From: Pseudorhodoferax sp. Leaf267
GTDB lineage: Bacteria; Pseudomonadota; Gammaproteobacteria; Burkholderiales; Burkholderiaceae_C
Direction: 5' to 3'
Length of the DNA stretch: 64,000 nucleotides
Assembly (NCBI RefSeq): GCF_001422405.1
Contig: NZ_LMMV01000024.1
Coordinates: 274,613-338,612 of the forward strand
Under the pieces are notes generated by a model. It made no database searches. It saw only the letters and a list, made by a program, of their open reading frames with translations, and had not been told where the DNA came from. Shown piece after piece: positions 36,585 to 47,252 of the stretch (the first letter of the stretch is position 1; the number at the start of each line of letters is the position of its first letter). Position numbers and translations under genes: made by a program.

Positions 36585-39458
36585 TCACTCCAGCAGCTGG
36601 CGCAGCACATACGGCAGGATGCCGCCGTGCCGGTAGTAGTCGACCTCGATCGGCGTGTCGATGCGCAGCGTGAGGCCCACCTCCTGCTGGCTGCCGTCGG
36701 CGCGCGTGATCACCAGCCTGGCATCGCTGCGCGGCGCCAGGTCGGGCGAGGGAATCACATCAATGGTCTCGTCACCCGTCAGGCCCAGCGACTCCCAGCT
36801 GTCGCCGTGCTTGAACTGCAGCGGCAGCACGCCCATGCCCACCAGGTTGCTGCGGTGGATGCGCTCGAAGCTCTTGGCCACCACGGCCTTGATGCCCAGG
36901 AGCTGCGTGCCCTTGGCCGCCCAGTCGCGGCTGGAGCCGGTGCCGTATTCCTCGCCCGCGAAGATCACGGTGGGCCGTCCTTCGGCGATGTAGCGCATGG
37001 CCGCGTCGTAGATGAACATCTTCTCGGCCGTGCCGCCGTCCTCGGGGCGGTACAGCGTGACGCCGCCTTCCTCGCGCGAGCCGTCGGCACCGGGCGGGAT
37101 CATGAGGTTTTTGATGCGCACATTGGCGAAGGTGCCGCGCATCATCACGTCGTGGTTGCCGCGGCGTGCGCCGTAGCTGTTGAAGTCGGCCTTGAGCACG
37201 CCGTTCTCCTGCAGCCAGCGGCCGGCGGGGGAGCTGGCCTTGATCGAGCCGGCCGGCGAGATGTGGTCGGTCGTGATCGAGTCGCCGAACAAGGCCATGA
37301 TGCGCGCCCCGCGCACGGCAACGGCCTCGTCGCTGGCGGGCGGCTCGAGTGCGAAGTCGGCGAAGAACGGCGGCTCGGCGATGTAGGTGCTGGCGGGCCA
37401 CGTGTAGGCGTCGCCGGTCACGCCCTTGATCTTCTCCCAGAGCTTGCCCGGGTCGGTCTTCACCTTGGCGTAGTTCTCCCGGAAAGCCTTGGCGTTCATG
37501 GCGTACTTCATGAGCGCATGGATCTCGTCGCTGGTCGGCCAGATGTCGCCCAGGTAGACGTCCTTGCCGCCCTTGCCCTTGCCCACGGGCTCGGTCATCA
37601 GGTCCTTGAGCACCGTGCCGGCGATCGCATAGGCCACCACCAGCGGCGGGCTGGCCAGGAAGTTGGCCTTCAGGTTCGGGTGGATCCGGGCCTCGAAATT
37701 GCGGTTGCCCGACAGCACGGCCGCGCAGACCAGGTCGTTCTTGGTGATGACCTCGTTGAGCTCGGGCGTCAGGTCGCCGGCATTGCCGATGCAGGTGGTG
37801 CAGCCGTAGCCGGCCAGCGCGAAGCCCAGCTTGGCCAGGTAGGGCATGAGGCCGGTTTCGGTCAGGTACTCGGTGACGATGCGCGAGCCGGGCGCCAGCG
37901 AGGTCTTGATGTGCGGCTGGACCTTCAGCCCGGCCTCCACCGCCTTCTTGGCCAGCAGGCCGGCGGCCAGCAGCACGCTGGGGTTGGAGGTGTTGGTGCA
38001 GCTGGTAATGGCGGCGATCAGCACGTCGCCGTTGCCGATGCTGATCTCCGGCACCTTCTTCGGCACCACGGCGATCTCGTGCTGCGCGGCCGCCAGCGTC
38101 GGCTTGTTGCCTTCCATCTCCATGACGGGGCGCTCGGCGCCGCTGGGCGTGGGCGGGTTCTGCGGCACCTTGTCCAGCATCGGGTCGTCGGTCGCGCGCA
38201 CTTGGTGGCGCGTGTGCAGCACGGCGGCCTGCTGGTTGAAGCCGTTTTCGCCGATGGGCTTGGAGAACAGGCTGGCGAACTGGCTGGAGACTTGACCGAG
38301 CTCAATCCGGTCCTGCGGGCGCTTGGGACCTGCCAGGCTGGGCGTCACGTCGCCCAGGTCGAGCTTGACCACCTGCGAGTAGTCGATCTCGCCGGCCAGC
38401 GGCACGCCGAACAGGCCCTGCGCGCGGAAGTAGGCCTCGAACGCCTCGATCTCAGCCTTGGTGCGGCCCGTGCCCTTGAAGTACTCGATGGTCTTCTCGT
38501 CCACCGGGAAGAAGCCCATGGTGGCGCCGTACTCGGGCGCCATGTTGCCGATGGTGGCGCGGTCGGGCAGGGCCAGCGTGCGGGTGCCCTCGCCGAAGAA
38601 CTCGACGAACTTGCCCACCACCTTGTGCCGGCGCAGGATCTCGGTCACAGAGAGCACGAGGTCGGTCGCCGTCACGCCTTCGCGCAGGCGGCCCGTCAGC
38701 TCGAAGCCCACCACGTCGGGCGTGAGGAAGTAGACCGGTTGGCCCAGCATGGCGGCCTCGGCCTCGATACCGCCCACGCCCCAGGCCACCACGCCGATGC
38801 CGTTGATCATGGTCGTGTGGCTGTCCGTGCCGACCAGGCTGTCGGGGTAGTAGACGTCGTCCCTGCCGTCCCGCGCCTTGTGCACGCCGCGCGCCAGGTA
38901 CTCCAGGTTCACCTGGTGCACGATGCCGAAGCCCGGTGGGACCACGCCGAAGGTGCTGAAGGCCTGCATGCCCCACTTCATGAACTCGTAGCGCTCGCGG
39001 TTGCGCTGGAACTCGAGCTTCATGTTCAGGTCCAGCGCGTTCTTGGTGCCGTAGTAGTCGACCATGATGGAGTGGTCCACCACCAGGTCCACCGGCACCA
39101 GCGGCTCGATGCGGCCCACCGGCTTGCCGAGCTTGGCGGCCACGCTGCGCATGGCGGCCAGGTCGGCCAGTAGCGGCACGCCGGTAAAGTCCTGCAGCAC
39201 CACGCGCGAGACCACGAACGGGATCTCGTCGCTGCGCTCGGCGTTGGGCGCCCAGTTCGCCAGCTGCTGGACATGCTCCTCGCCCACGCGCTTGCCATCG
39301 CAATTGCGCAACACCGATTCGAGCACGATGCGCATGGAGACGGGCAGCCGCTGCACGTTGGGGAACTCCCTGGCCAGGGCGGGCAGCGAATAGAAGTGAC
39401 CGGTCTTGCCGGAGGCGGTGGTGAAGGTCTTGCGCGTGCGTGCGAATGCGTGGGGCAT
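36585..39458 (-). CDS. acnA: Aconitate hydratase A
   Basis: This TCA-cycle enzyme converts citrate to isocitrate through cis-aconitate with a 4Fe-4S cluster. The 957-residue protein has the cluster ligands in [15 protein letters not shown] and [14 protein letters not shown]. Other family features are [21 protein letters not shown] and the C-terminal swivel motif [13 protein letters not shown]. The ATG at 39458 starts the conserved [12 protein letters not shown] segment. The frame is open 22 codons further upstream. It heads a leftward run with arfB and the VOC gene. Confidence 0.95.
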   Translation of the reverse strand: MPHAFARTRKTFTTASGKTGHFYSLPALAREFPNVQRLPVSMRIVLESVLRNCDGKRVGEEHVQQLANWAPNAERSDEIPFVVSRVVLQDFTGVPLLADLAAMRSVAAKLGKPVGRIEPLVPVDLVVDHSIMVDYYGTKNALDLNMKLEFQRNRERYEFMKWGMQAFSTFGVVPPGFGIVHQVNLEYLARGVHKARDGRDDVYYPDSLVGTDSHTTMINGIGVVAWGVGGIEAEAAMLGQPVYFLTPDVVGFELTGRLREGVTATDLVLSVTEILRRHKVVGKFVEFFGEGTRTLALPDRATIGNMAPEYGATMGFFPVDEKTIEYFKGTGRTKAEIEAFEAYFRAQGLFGVPLAGEIDYSQVVKLDLGDVTPSLAGPKRPQDRIELGQVSSQFASLFSKPIGENGFNQQAAVLHTRHQVRATDDPMLDKVPQNPPTPSGAERPVMEMEGNKPTLAAAQHEIAVVPKKVPEISIGNGDVLIAAITSCTNTSNPSVLLAAGLLAKKAVEAGLKVQPHIKTSLAPGSRIVTEYLTETGLMPYLAKLGFALAGYGCTTCIGNAGDLTPELNEVITKNDLVCAAVLSGNRNFEARIHPNLKANFLASPPLVVAYAIAGTVLKDLMTEPVGKGKGGKDVYLGDIWPTSDEIHALMKYAMNAKAFRENYAKVKTDPGKLWEKIKGVTGDAYTWPASTYIAEPPFFADFALEPPASDEAVAVRGARIMALFGDSITTDHISPAGSIKASSPAGRWLQENGVLKADFNSYGARRGNHDVMMRGTFANVRIKNLMIPPGADGSREEGGVTLYRPEDGGTAEKMFIYDAAMRYIAEGRPTVIFAGEEYGTGSSRDWAAKGTQLLGIKAVVAKSFERIHRSNLVGMGVLPLQFKHGDSWESLGLTGDETIDVIPSPDLAPRSDARLVITRADGSQQEVGLTLRIDTPIEVDYYRHGGILPYVLRQLLE

Positions 39459-39652
39459 GCCGGAAACTCCAGTGTCTTGTGGTGCGCGGCGCCCTGCGGC
39501 GCCGGCTGTTCGGGGGCGGGCCATCCTACTACCGGGGCATGAACGCCGCCTCGTGGTGCTGCCATTTCACCTGCCGCCAGCGGGCGACTGGGCCGGCAGG
39601 CGCCGTGGCCTACCGTTCATCGCAAGCCGACAGCCGCTCGGGCGACTGCCTC

Positions 39653-39680
39653 TTGCATGGGATCGCGCCACGCTTAGCAT
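39653..39680 (+). promoter_or_regulatory. Weak candidate promoter for the pilin operon
   Basis: TTGCAT (39653-39658) and TAGCAT (39675-39680) are separated by 16 bases. Transcription from here would begin almost at the fimT start codon, leaving little or no leader. No sigma-54 element was recognised. This is a low-confidence pattern match. Confidence 0.25.
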
Positions 39681-39690
39681 GCGCGCAGAC

Positions 39691-40251
39691 ATGTTTTCGC
39701 CGTGCCGCGCACACCGCTTTCACCACCAGGGATTCACAACCATCGAGTTGATGGTGGTCGTTGCCATCCTTGCGGTGCTGGCCGCGCTTGCCTCGGCGAA
39801 CCTGACCCCCATCCTCGAGCGCTGGCGCGTGCGCCAGGCCGTCGAGGAGCTGACGTCCACCTACACCTACGCCCGCTCTGAGGCCATCCGGCGCGGCGGC
39901 AACATCACGGTGCGCAAGCGCACCGTGGACACCCCGCCCTGCCTGCTGCCCGACGACAAAAGCGACTGGAGCTGCGGCTGGCTGGTGTTCGACGACACCA
40001 ACGGCAACGGCACCCAGGAAGTGGGCGAGACGACGCTGCGCTCCACGCCTGCATTCGGTTCCATCACGGTCAAGAACAACGCAAACACCTCGGGCGATTC
40101 CTTCCAGATGACGCGCTGGGGCGAGCTGCAGAGCGGCGCCCTGGGGTTCACCGTCAAGCCGGCGCGCACCGGCGCCGATACGGTGACCGCGTTGTGCATG
40201 GCGCCCGGCGGGCGCGCCAAGGCCAAGCCGGGCGTCGCCACATGCAGCTGA
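39691..40251 (+). CDS. fimT: GspH/FimT-family type IV minor pilin
   Basis: This 186-residue prepilin-like protein has a positively charged leader (CRAHRFHHQG) and the cleavage site before FTTIELMVVVAILAVL, including Glu5. The C-terminal part has GspH-type beta strands with a Cys pair (PPCLLP and WSCGW). It is the first gene of the minor-pilin operon and overlaps pilV by 10 bases. Starts at 39679 or 39691 both give acceptable leaders. It should help initiate pilus assembly in the inner membrane. Confidence 0.85.
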   Translation: MFSPCRAHRFHHQGFTTIELMVVVAILAVLAALASANLTPILERWRVRQAVEELTSTYTYARSEAIRRGGNITVRKRTVDTPPCLLPDDKSDWSCGWLVFDDTNGNGTQEVGETTLRSTPAFGSITVKNNANTSGDSFQMTRWGELQSGALGFTVKPARTGADTVTALCMAPGGRAKAKPGVATCS

Positions 40252-40883
40252 ACCCGCGCCGTGCACAGCGCGGCATCACGCTGCTCGAATCGATGATCTC
40301 CATCGTCATCGTGGCGCTGGGCATCCTGGGCATCCTCGGCGTGCAACTGCGCACGCTGGCCGACACGCAGACGGCGGTGCGCCGCGCGCAGGCCATCCGG
40401 CTGACGGAGGACCTCAGCGAGCGCATCAAGGTCAACCCGAACGCGCTGGGGACGGATGTTCTGGCGAACTATGTGGTCGGCTGGGGCCCAGAGGCCAGCA
40501 GCGTGCCGCAGGACTGTGCACTGGCCGCCGGCTGCACGGCAGTCAACCTGGCCCTGTACGACATCGCGCGCTGGAAGCGTAACGTCCGCTCGACCATGCC
40601 GCTCGGCGACGCAAGCGTCTTTCTGGTGGCCGATGAGACCGACGCCGCCAACCGCCGGCAGCTCGGCGTCATGATCAGCTGGCGGGAGAACGAGCGCGTG
40701 GCCGCGACCGACAGCGACACCAACTACCGCGCGATCTTCGCCGTGCCTGCGGCGTCGGCGGCTTCCTCTGCGGGCCCGGTAGCCGTCGGCTGCCCAACTG
40801 ACCGCATCTGCCACCTGCAATACATCCAGCCCACGGCGCGTTGCGCCGCCGGCGGCAACAACGCGCAGGGGCTGTGCCCGTGA
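40242..40883 (+). CDS. pilV: Type IV pilus minor pilin PilV
   Basis: This 213-residue minor pilin has leader MQLNPRRAQRG and hydrophobic helix ITLLESMISIVIVALGILGI. The Glu of the prepilin motif is present in the +5 region, and the first residue is Ile rather than Phe. The family region LRTLADTQTAVRRAQAI follows. Its start lies inside the end of fimT, and its stop overlaps the pilW GTG. It forms part of the priming complex with FimT, PilW, PilX and PilE. Confidence 0.88.
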   Translation: MQLNPRRAQRGITLLESMISIVIVALGILGILGVQLRTLADTQTAVRRAQAIRLTEDLSERIKVNPNALGTDVLANYVVGWGPEASSVPQDCALAAGCTAVNLALYDIARWKRNVRSTMPLGDASVFLVADETDAANRRQLGVMISWRENERVAATDSDTNYRAIFAVPAASAASSAGPVAVGCPTDRICHLQYIQPTARCAAGGNNAQGLCP

Positions 40884-41689
40884 GCGCCGCGCGCCGGCAG
40901 GCCGGCCTCACGCTGATCGAGCTGCTGGTCGGCCTGAGCATCGGGCTCATGACCATTGCCGTGGCACTGGGCGCCCTGGTGGTGTCGCGCAGCGTCTCGG
41001 GCACGGTCAGCGACGCCAGCCAGATGCAGCAGCAGGCGGCGTTTGCGTTGCGCACCATCGGCCAGCAGCTCCGGCAGGCCGGCTCCATCCGGCTCAACCT
41101 GGCGTTTGGCCAGGCGACCGAGCCGACGGCCATCGATCCGGCCGAGCCCGTGGCGTTCGAGACCGACTTCAACCGGGCCGCGGGCACGCTGGGCGGTGAC
41201 AGCACGGTCGAACTCAGCATCGGTTACCAGAACTACACCGAAGACGTGGGGCAGGCGTCGCCGCAGTCCCTGCTGCGCAACTGCCTGGGCCAGCAGCCCT
41301 CGGCCACCGTGATCCAAAGCAGCTTCTGGCTCGACAAGGCCACGGGCGCTGCAACCGGCGACCTCAAGTGCACCGGCGTCGCGGGCGACAAGGGCCAGGG
41401 CGCGACCATCATCAGCAACGTGGCAGATTTCCAGGTGCGCTACTTCCTGCAGCAGGCGGGCCCGACCATGCGCTATGCGACCGCGGCCAACGTCGGCACC
41501 AACTGGCCGGCCGTGGTGGCTGTGGAGGTGTGCTTCGAGATCGTGGGCGAAGAATCCGTGCAGACGGCTGGCGCCACCTACCGCAACTGCAGCTGGAAGG
41601 CCGGCGACGCCGAGGCTGCCATGGGCAACCGCATGCGCATGGTGTTCCGCAATGTCTTCCAGATCCGCAGTCAGGGGGTGCCGCGATGA
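40880..41689 (+). CDS. pilW: Type IV pilus minor pilin PilW
   Basis: This 269-residue protein has leader VSAARRQAG and the prepilin helix LTLIELLVGLSIGLMTIAVALG, with Glu5 in place. The GTG start overlaps the pilV stop (GTGA). Downstream are MQQQAAFALRTIGQQLRQAG and a beta-rich globular domain with several Cys residues, as in PilW proteins. The stop overlaps the pilX ATG. It is large for a pilin, which is normal for PilW. Confidence 0.88.
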   Translation: MSAARRQAGLTLIELLVGLSIGLMTIAVALGALVVSRSVSGTVSDASQMQQQAAFALRTIGQQLRQAGSIRLNLAFGQATEPTAIDPAEPVAFETDFNRAAGTLGGDSTVELSIGYQNYTEDVGQASPQSLLRNCLGQQPSATVIQSSFWLDKATGAATGDLKCTGVAGDKGQGATIISNVADFQVRYFLQQAGPTMRYATAANVGTNWPAVVAVEVCFEIVGEESVQTAGATYRNCSWKAGDAEAAMGNRMRMVFRNVFQIRSQGVPR

Positions 41690-42405
41690 GGCCCGGCGTG
41701 TGCGCAAGGACGGACTCACGGCGTCGCCAACGCGGCATCTCTCTGCTCATCGTGATGGTGGTCGTGCTGCTGTCCTCGCTGCTGGCCCTGTGGTCGTTCC
41801 GCTCCTCGCTGGTGAACGAGAGCATCGTCGGCAATGACGCTGACTATCTGCGGGCCTTCGAGGCGGCGCAGGCCATGATCCAGGACGCGGAGTTCGACAT
41901 CCGCGGCGAGCGGCCGGATGGCACGGCCTGCCTGCCCGATGCCAGCAAGCCCGTGCGCTGCCGCACCGGCAGCACCGTCGCCTTCATCGAGGAAACCAAG
42001 GACCTGGGCAATCTGCTGGTGCAGCTGAATGCGTCGGCGACGCGCTGCATCCAGGGCATCTGCCAAAAGCGCACCGGCCGGCAGGATTTCTGGGCCGACG
42101 ATGCGTTGTTGACTGCCATGACGGCGGACGGCGCGCGCTATGGCGACTACACGGGCGCCATGGTGGGCACGGCCAGCAACCCGATCCTGAAAGACACCGC
42201 AGCCGGGCGGGGCGCGTGGTACTGGATCGAGGTCATGCCCTACGACACCAGCGTGGGAGGGGCAGTGCTGGCAGGCAAGGCCAAGCTGGACCTGAACCTG
42301 AACCCCGGCGTCGTCTACCGCATCACGGCAGTGGCCCGCGGGCAGAAGCCGAGGACGCAGGCGGTGCTCCAGTCGACGCTTGCACGCCAGAAGCTCAGGG
42401 ATTGA
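41686..42405 (+). CDS. pilX: Type IV pilus minor pilin PilX
   Basis: This 239-residue protein has the leader RRRQRG before ISLLIVMVVVLLSSLLALWS. The residue at mature position 5 is Ile, not Glu. PilX proteins often lack Glu5, so this fits the family. The sequence FRSSLVNESIVGNDADYLRAFEAAQAMI is characteristic of PilX N-terminal domains. It overlaps pilW (ATGA) and lies 12 bp before pilY1. Its role is in the tip or priming complex that works with PilY1. Confidence 0.86.
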   Translation: MRPGVCARTDSRRRQRGISLLIVMVVVLLSSLLALWSFRSSLVNESIVGNDADYLRAFEAAQAMIQDAEFDIRGERPDGTACLPDASKPVRCRTGSTVAFIEETKDLGNLLVQLNASATRCIQGICQKRTGRQDFWADDALLTAMTADGARYGDYTGAMVGTASNPILKDTAAGRGAWYWIEVMPYDTSVGGAVLAGKAKLDLNLNPGVVYRITAVARGQKPRTQAVLQSTLARQKLRD

Positions 42406-42417
42406 ACGGGTACAGCC

Positions 42418-45400
42418 ATGGCCAAGACACTCAACACGACGCGCACGCTGCTCAGCCTGCTGATCGGTGCGATCGGCGCACCGCAGATGGCCGAGGCGCA
42501 ACCTGCAACGGCGCCGCTGGCGCAGTTTCCCGCCGGCACGGCCTACCGCCAGCCGGCACCGAACGTGATCATCACGCTCGACGATTCGGGCAGCATGGGC
42601 TACTACGACGGGGGCGGCACGAAGCAGGACGAGACAAAGAACACGTCGCGCATGTTCCAGCTCAAAACCGCCCTGCGCCAGATCTTCGAGGGCAGTGCGA
42701 ACATTCCCGATGGTTCGATGCGCCTGGCGTGGAACACCTTGAACAACTGCCGCGACATTTCTGCGACCTCGGGCGGGGGGTGTGCAGGCAAGAACCGGAT
42801 TCGCGTGCTGGACGAAACGCACCGGACCAATTTCCTGAACTGGATCGGTGCACCCGGTGCACCAAAGGCCGTCAACTCCAGGCTCAGCGCGGACGGCTCC
42901 ACGCCGACGCACCAAGCGTTCATTGCGGCAGGCGACTACCTGGCCAACGGCTCGGTTACCGACAAGGAGAGCCCGTGGGCCAAGGTGCCTGGCGAGACTG
43001 CCCTGCCGATGCTGACCTGCCGCAGGTCCTACAACGTGTTGATGACCGATGGCGGGTGGAATTTCAGTTTCTCGACGCACGGCACGGATGTGGCCCGGCC
43101 GAAAGCGCCCGGGAATGCCGACGCGGATGGAACCACGGTCACGCTGGGGGACGGCAAGACGGTCTACGACGCGACCAAGCCCTACGCCCAGATCTACCGC
43201 GGTGTGTACTCGGCGCCCACCGTCTTGCCCGGCACCAACTACAACACGTATTTCACGAGCGGGGGCAAAGCGGTACCTCTGAGCACGCTGTCCGACCTGG
43301 CCTTCTATTACTGGGCCACGGACCTGGCGCCGCTCCTGGCCAACGATTTGAAGCCGCTGACCAGCACCATCAAGACGGTCGGCACGCCGCCGCGCACGGT
43401 GGAGCTTGAGCCTTACTGGAACCCCCGCAACAACCCGGCGACGTGGCAGCACATGACGACCTACACCATCGGCTTCGGCGATGCGGGTGATTGGGAGACG
43501 TCGGGCAACCCGTACTACGCCGCGTTCCCTGCGCGGGATGAGACCGGCAACGACAACTTTGGCGGTGATCTGGATCTGCTGGCCACGGGCGTGAAGACAT
43601 GGCCCGACCCGATCAGGCGGAACATTGCGCTGGACGAAGGCAACAACCCCAACAACAACAACGGAGAGGCCCGCAAGACGGAGCTGTGGCACATGGCGAT
43701 CAACAGCCGGGGCCGCTTCATCGTCACGACCGACAAAGACAGCCTGGTCAAGGCGTTCAGCTCCATCTTTGCCCAGATCGCGATCGACAACTCGAGCCCG
43801 GTGACCAATTTCGTCAACGCGTCCAGTTCGGTCAACCGCTCCGACGTTGCGCAGTACGTGGCCGGCTACGAAGCCGACGGCTGGCGCGGCTACGTACGCG
43901 CCGACACCCTGGCGCAGGGCACGGGCGCGGCGACGCCCTACGCCGGCTGGGGCACGACCAACCGCACGACGGCCGACAAGCTGGACGCGCTGAACGCGAC
44001 CGGCATCGCCAACCGCCTGATCCTGACCTTCAGCGACAAGGCCACGGGCGGCGGCCCAAAATCGTTCGAATGGGCCGGCGACGAGACCTACCTCAGCACG
44101 GCGCAAAAGGATGCCATCAAGGAGACCACCAGCACAGCCGGGGCGAGCAACGAGCTGGGGCAGGGACGGCTCAACTACCTCCGTGGCGATCGCTCCCTGG
44201 AACTGCCGGCCGCCTCGGGCATCTTCCGCCAGCGCGCCTCGCGCCAGGGCGACATCGTGAACTCGGCCGTGTGGTACATCGCCCAGCCGGTCAGCGGCTA
44301 CGGCCTGCCCGGCTACCTCACGTTCGCGCAGAAGCACAAGGCGCGGCTGCCCATGGTCTACGTGGGCGGCAACGACGGCATGCTGCATGGTTTCTCGGGC
44401 GTGGACGGCAGCGAGAAGATCGCCTATGTGCCCAAGGGCGTGATCTCCAACCTGGCCTTGCTCACCAAGCCCGACTACGAACACCGCTACTTCGTGGATG
44501 GCTCGCCCTTCAGCGGCGACGTGTTCGTGCCGCCCAGTGCCGGCGCCCCGGCAGAGTGGCGCACCCAGCTGGTCGGCACGCTGGGTGCAGGCGGCAAGGG
44601 CTATTTCGTGCTGGATGTGACCACCCCGGGCAGCACGGCCACCGACGCCAGTGCCGTGCCGTCCAACTTCCTGAAGACCAATGCGGCGCAGCTCGTGGTC
44701 ATGGACAAGACCAGCGCCATCGGCTCGACCACCGAGGACGCGGACATCGGCCACATCATGGTCGGCCCGGTGCTGGAGGACAACAATCCGCAAAAGACCA
44801 CGCAGATCACGCGCATGAACGACGGCCGCTGGGCCGTGGTCATGGGCAACGGGGTCAACAGCACGAACGGGCGTCCGGTGCTGTTGATCCAGTACCTGGA
44901 CGGCGCCAAGGAGCTGCTGAAGATCTCGGCCGCGACGACCGGCGCCAATGCCACGGCCAACGGCCTGTCGGCCCCGCGCCTGGTGGACATCAACGGCGAC
45001 GGCACGCCCGACGTGGTCTATGCCGGCGATTTGAAGGGCAACCTGTGGAAGTTCAACGTGGCCTCGGCTACGACGAGCGACTGGAAGCCGGCGTTTGGCA
45101 CGGCGCCGTCCAGCTGGCTGCCGCTGTACACCGCGACCTACACCAGCCCTGGCGGCACCGTCACGCCGCAGCCGATCACGGCGCCGCCGCTGGTACGCGC
45201 CAACACGCGCGGTGCGGGCGGCCTCATGGTGGCGTTCGGCACGGGCCGCAACCTGACCGAGGCCGACCGCTCCAACACCGCCGTGCAGAGCATCTATTCC
45301 ATCCTGGACACCACGCGGTACAAGCTGGTCAGCGGCAAGGTGGTGCTCGACAACGCGGATGCGGCGGCTGCCGCGCGCGTGGGCACGGGCGTGACCAACC

Positions 45401-45918
45401 TGGTACAGCAGATCGTTGGCACGCAGATCGCCGGCGTCGGCACCAGCGCCGCGCGGACGTTCTGGACCGTCAGCCAGAACGATGTGCCCTACACCGGCGA
45501 TAGCGCCAAGAAGGGCTGGTACATGAACCTGCCCGAGAGCGGCGAACGCCTGCTCGCGCAGATGCGCTTTTACGACGAGAGCAACAACATCGAGCTGATC
45601 ACGGAAGTCCCGGCCTCGGGCGGCAGCACGTCGGCCGATGAGAGCTGCTCGCCGCCGCCGAGCGACCAGCGGAGCTACCGCACCTTCCTGAACATCAACG
45701 ATGGCAAGCGGCCCAGCGTGCAGATCCTGGACCAGAATGGGGACGGGGCCTTCAGCCTGTCGGCGGACCAGGGCGTCTCGCGCATGACGGCATCGTCCAA
45801 GGAGGGCCGCGTGACGAACAAGAGCAAGACCATCGTCACGGGCTCCGATGGCCGCAAGGACGAACTGAACCGGCTGCCTGAACTCCCGCTGCGCCCGAAC
45901 TGGCGCCAACTCCAATGA
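42418..45918 (+). CDS. pilY1: Type IV pilus tip adhesin PilY1
   Basis: This large exported protein of 1166 residues has a signal peptide at 1-27 (ending MAEAQ). A von Willebrand factor A-like region follows, with MIDAS residues Asp55, Ser57 and Ser59 in LDDSGSM. The C-terminal beta-propeller begins near [19 protein letters not shown] calcium-loop motif DINGDGTPD starts at Asp857, like the site that controls pilus extension and retraction in Pseudomonas. It follows pilX closely and its stop overlaps a possible pilE start. It should sit at the pilus tip and mediate adhesion and surface sensing. Confidence 0.92.
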   Translation: MAKTLNTTRTLLSLLIGAIGAPQMAEAQPATAPLAQFPAGTAYRQPAPNVIITLDDSGSMGYYDGGGTKQDETKNTSRMFQLKTALRQIFEGSANIPDGSMRLAWNTLNNCRDISATSGGGCAGKNRIRVLDETHRTNFLNWIGAPGAPKAVNSRLSADGSTPTHQAFIAAGDYLANGSVTDKESPWAKVPGETALPMLTCRRSYNVLMTDGGWNFSFSTHGTDVARPKAPGNADADGTTVTLGDGKTVYDATKPYAQIYRGVYSAPTVLPGTNYNTYFTSGGKAVPLSTLSDLAFYYWATDLAPLLANDLKPLTSTIKTVGTPPRTVELEPYWNPRNNPATWQHMTTYTIGFGDAGDWETSGNPYYAAFPARDETGNDNFGGDLDLLATGVKTWPDPIRRNIALDEGNNPNNNNGEARKTELWHMAINSRGRFIVTTDKDSLVKAFSSIFAQIAIDNSSPVTNFVNASSSVNRSDVAQYVAGYEADGWRGYVRADTLAQGTGAATPYAGWGTTNRTTADKLDALNATGIANRLILTFSDKATGGGPKSFEWAGDETYLSTAQKDAIKETTSTAGASNELGQGRLNYLRGDRSLELPAASGIFRQRASRQGDIVNSAVWYIAQPVSGYGLPGYLTFAQKHKARLPMVYVGGNDGMLHGFSGVDGSEKIAYVPKGVISNLALLTKPDYEHRYFVDGSPFSGDVFVPPSAGAPAEWRTQLVGTLGAGGKGYFVLDVTTPGSTATDASAVPSNFLKTNAAQLVVMDKTSAIGSTTEDADIGHIMVGPVLEDNNPQKTTQITRMNDGRWAVVMGNGVNSTNGRPVLLIQYLDGAKELLKISAATTGANATANGLSAPRLVDINGDGTPDVVYAGDLKGNLWKFNVASATTSDWKPAFGTAPSSWLPLYTATYTSPGGTVTPQPITAPPLVRANTRGAGGLMVAFGTGRNLTEADRSNTAVQSIYSILDTTRYKLVSGKVVLDNADAAAAARVGTGVTNLVQQIVGTQIAGVGTSAARTFWTVSQNDVPYTGDSAKKGWYMNLPESGERLLAQMRFYDESNNIELITEVPASGGSTSADESCSPPPSDQRSYRTFLNINDGKRPSVQILDQNGDGAFSLSADQGVSRMTASSKEGRVTNKSKTIVTGSDGRKDELNRLPELPLRPNWRQLQ

Positions 45919-45950
45919 AGCACGCGCGCGCACCAGGAAAGACGCAAGGC

Positions 45951-46364
45951 ATGAACCGCATGGCCAAGGGCTTCACGCTGATCGAAGTCATGATCGTCGT
46001 GGCGGTCATCGGCATCCTGTCGGCCATCGCGCTGCCGCAGTACAACGAGTACGTGCGGCGCGGCCACCGCTCCGACGCGCGGGCCTTGCTGTTGCAGGGC
46101 GCGCAGTGGATGGAGCGTGCCGCGACGGCCACCGGGCGGTATCCCCTGCAGGCGGATTTCCCCACGACCCTGAAGACCATGCCGTCGGGCCGATACAGCA
46201 TCACCGTGGCGTCGACCGACGGGGCCACGTTCCTGTTGACCGCGACGCCTGCCGGTGCTCAGGCGGCCGACAAGTGCGGCAAGCTGACCCTCACCCACAC
46301 CGGCCTGCGCGGGGTGGAGGGCGCCAGCGCAAGCGAATCGGCCACCAGCTGCTGGACCCGCTGA
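45951..46364 (+). CDS. pilE: Type IV pilin, PilE-like
   Basis: This 137-residue pilin has leader MNRMAKG and the canonical [24 protein letters not shown], then the Asn-Glu-Tyr-Val motif typical of PilE. A Cys pair near the C-terminus (DKCGKL and SCWTR) should form the D-region disulfide. An in-frame ATG at 45915 overlaps the pilY1 stop, but the start at 45951 gives the normal seven-residue leader and is preceded by AGGAAAG. It may be the minor pilin PilE rather than the main fibre subunit, given its position at the end of the minor-pilin operon. Confidence 0.86.
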   Translation: MNRMAKGFTLIEVMIVVAVIGILSAIALPQYNEYVRRGHRSDARALLLQGAQWMERAATATGRYPLQADFPTTLKTMPSGRYSITVASTDGATFLLTATPAGAQAADKCGKLTLTHTGLRGVEGASASESATSCWTR

Positions 46365-46378
46365 ACCCGGCCGGTCGC

Positions 46379-47251
46379 ATGACCGCCCCCGGCCTCCTGC
46401 TCGGCTGCGACTTCAGCAGCGCCCCCAACCGCCGCAAGCCGGTCGTGCTGGCCCTGGGCGCGCTGCACGGAGAACGGGTGGTGCTGCAGCGCCTGGAGCG
46501 CTTGGAGACGCTGCCAGCCTTCGGCCGCTGGCTTGCGCAGCCGGGCGAGTGGCTTGGTGTCTTCGACCTGCCGTTCGGCCTGCCGCGCGAACTGGTGCTG
46601 GCGCAGGGCTGGCCGACCGACTGGGAAGCCTGCATGCGGCACTACGCCAGCCTGGACCGCGAGGAGCTGCGCGCACGCTTCGTCGCGTTCTGCGCGGCGC
46701 GGCCGGCGGGCGGCAAGTTCGCGCACCGCGCCACCGATGGGCCCGCCGGCTCCAGCCCTTCGATGAAATGGGTCAACCCGCCCGTGGCCTGGATGCTGCA
46801 TGCCGGCGTGCCGCTGCTGCTGGAGGCGGGCGTCTACCTGCCGGGCCTGTCGCCGGATGCGCATGCCGACCGCACGCGCGTGGCGCTGGAGGGCTACCCC
46901 GGCCTGCTCGCGCGCGAGGCGCTGGGCGGGCGGCGCAGCTACAAGAGCGATGCCAGGCCCGGCCAGACCCCCGAGCGCCTGATCGCGCGCAAGGACCTGC
47001 TCGCGGCACTCGAAAGCGGCATCGGCCCGCTCGGGCCGCTGCGCCTGGGCCTGCGGCTCAAGCTCACGCATGCCCAACACGATGCACTCGTGGCCGATGC
47101 CAGCGGCGACCTGCTGGACGCCGTGCTGTGCCTGCTGCAGGCCGGCTGGGCGCAGCGCCAGCACGAGGAGGGCGCGCCGCGCTACGGCCTGCCCGCGGGC
47201 ATGGACGGGCTGGAAGGCTGGATCGTGACGGCGCCCTGGCCGGGCGGCTGA
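46379..47251 (+). CDS. DUF429-domain protein
   Basis: This 290-residue cytoplasmic protein begins LLLGCDFSSAPNRRKPVVLALG, the opening seen in Burkholderiales members of DUF429. That fold is suspected to be RNase-H-like with an N-terminal Asp. Conserved blocks include GVFDLPFGLPRELV and LEGYPGLLAREALGGRRSYKSDA. It starts 15 bp after pilE, so it may be transcribed with the pilin operon, though no functional link is known. No enzymatic activity is established for the family. Confidence 0.8.
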   Translation: MTAPGLLLGCDFSSAPNRRKPVVLALGALHGERVVLQRLERLETLPAFGRWLAQPGEWLGVFDLPFGLPRELVLAQGWPTDWEACMRHYASLDREELRARFVAFCAARPAGGKFAHRATDGPAGSSPSMKWVNPPVAWMLHAGVPLLLEAGVYLPGLSPDAHADRTRVALEGYPGLLAREALGGRRSYKSDARPGQTPERLIARKDLLAALESGIGPLGPLRLGLRLKLTHAQHDALVADASGDLLDAVLCLLQAGWAQRQHEEGAPRYGLPAGMDGLEGWIVTAPWPGG

Positions 47252-47252
47252 A

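Noticed and set aside
41716..45933. A 1405-codon open frame antisense to pilX and pilY1
   Set aside because: It has no recognisable domain, and its Gly/Arg/Val/His-rich composition is that expected from the complement of GC-rich coding DNA. The sense strand encodes clear PilX and PilY1.
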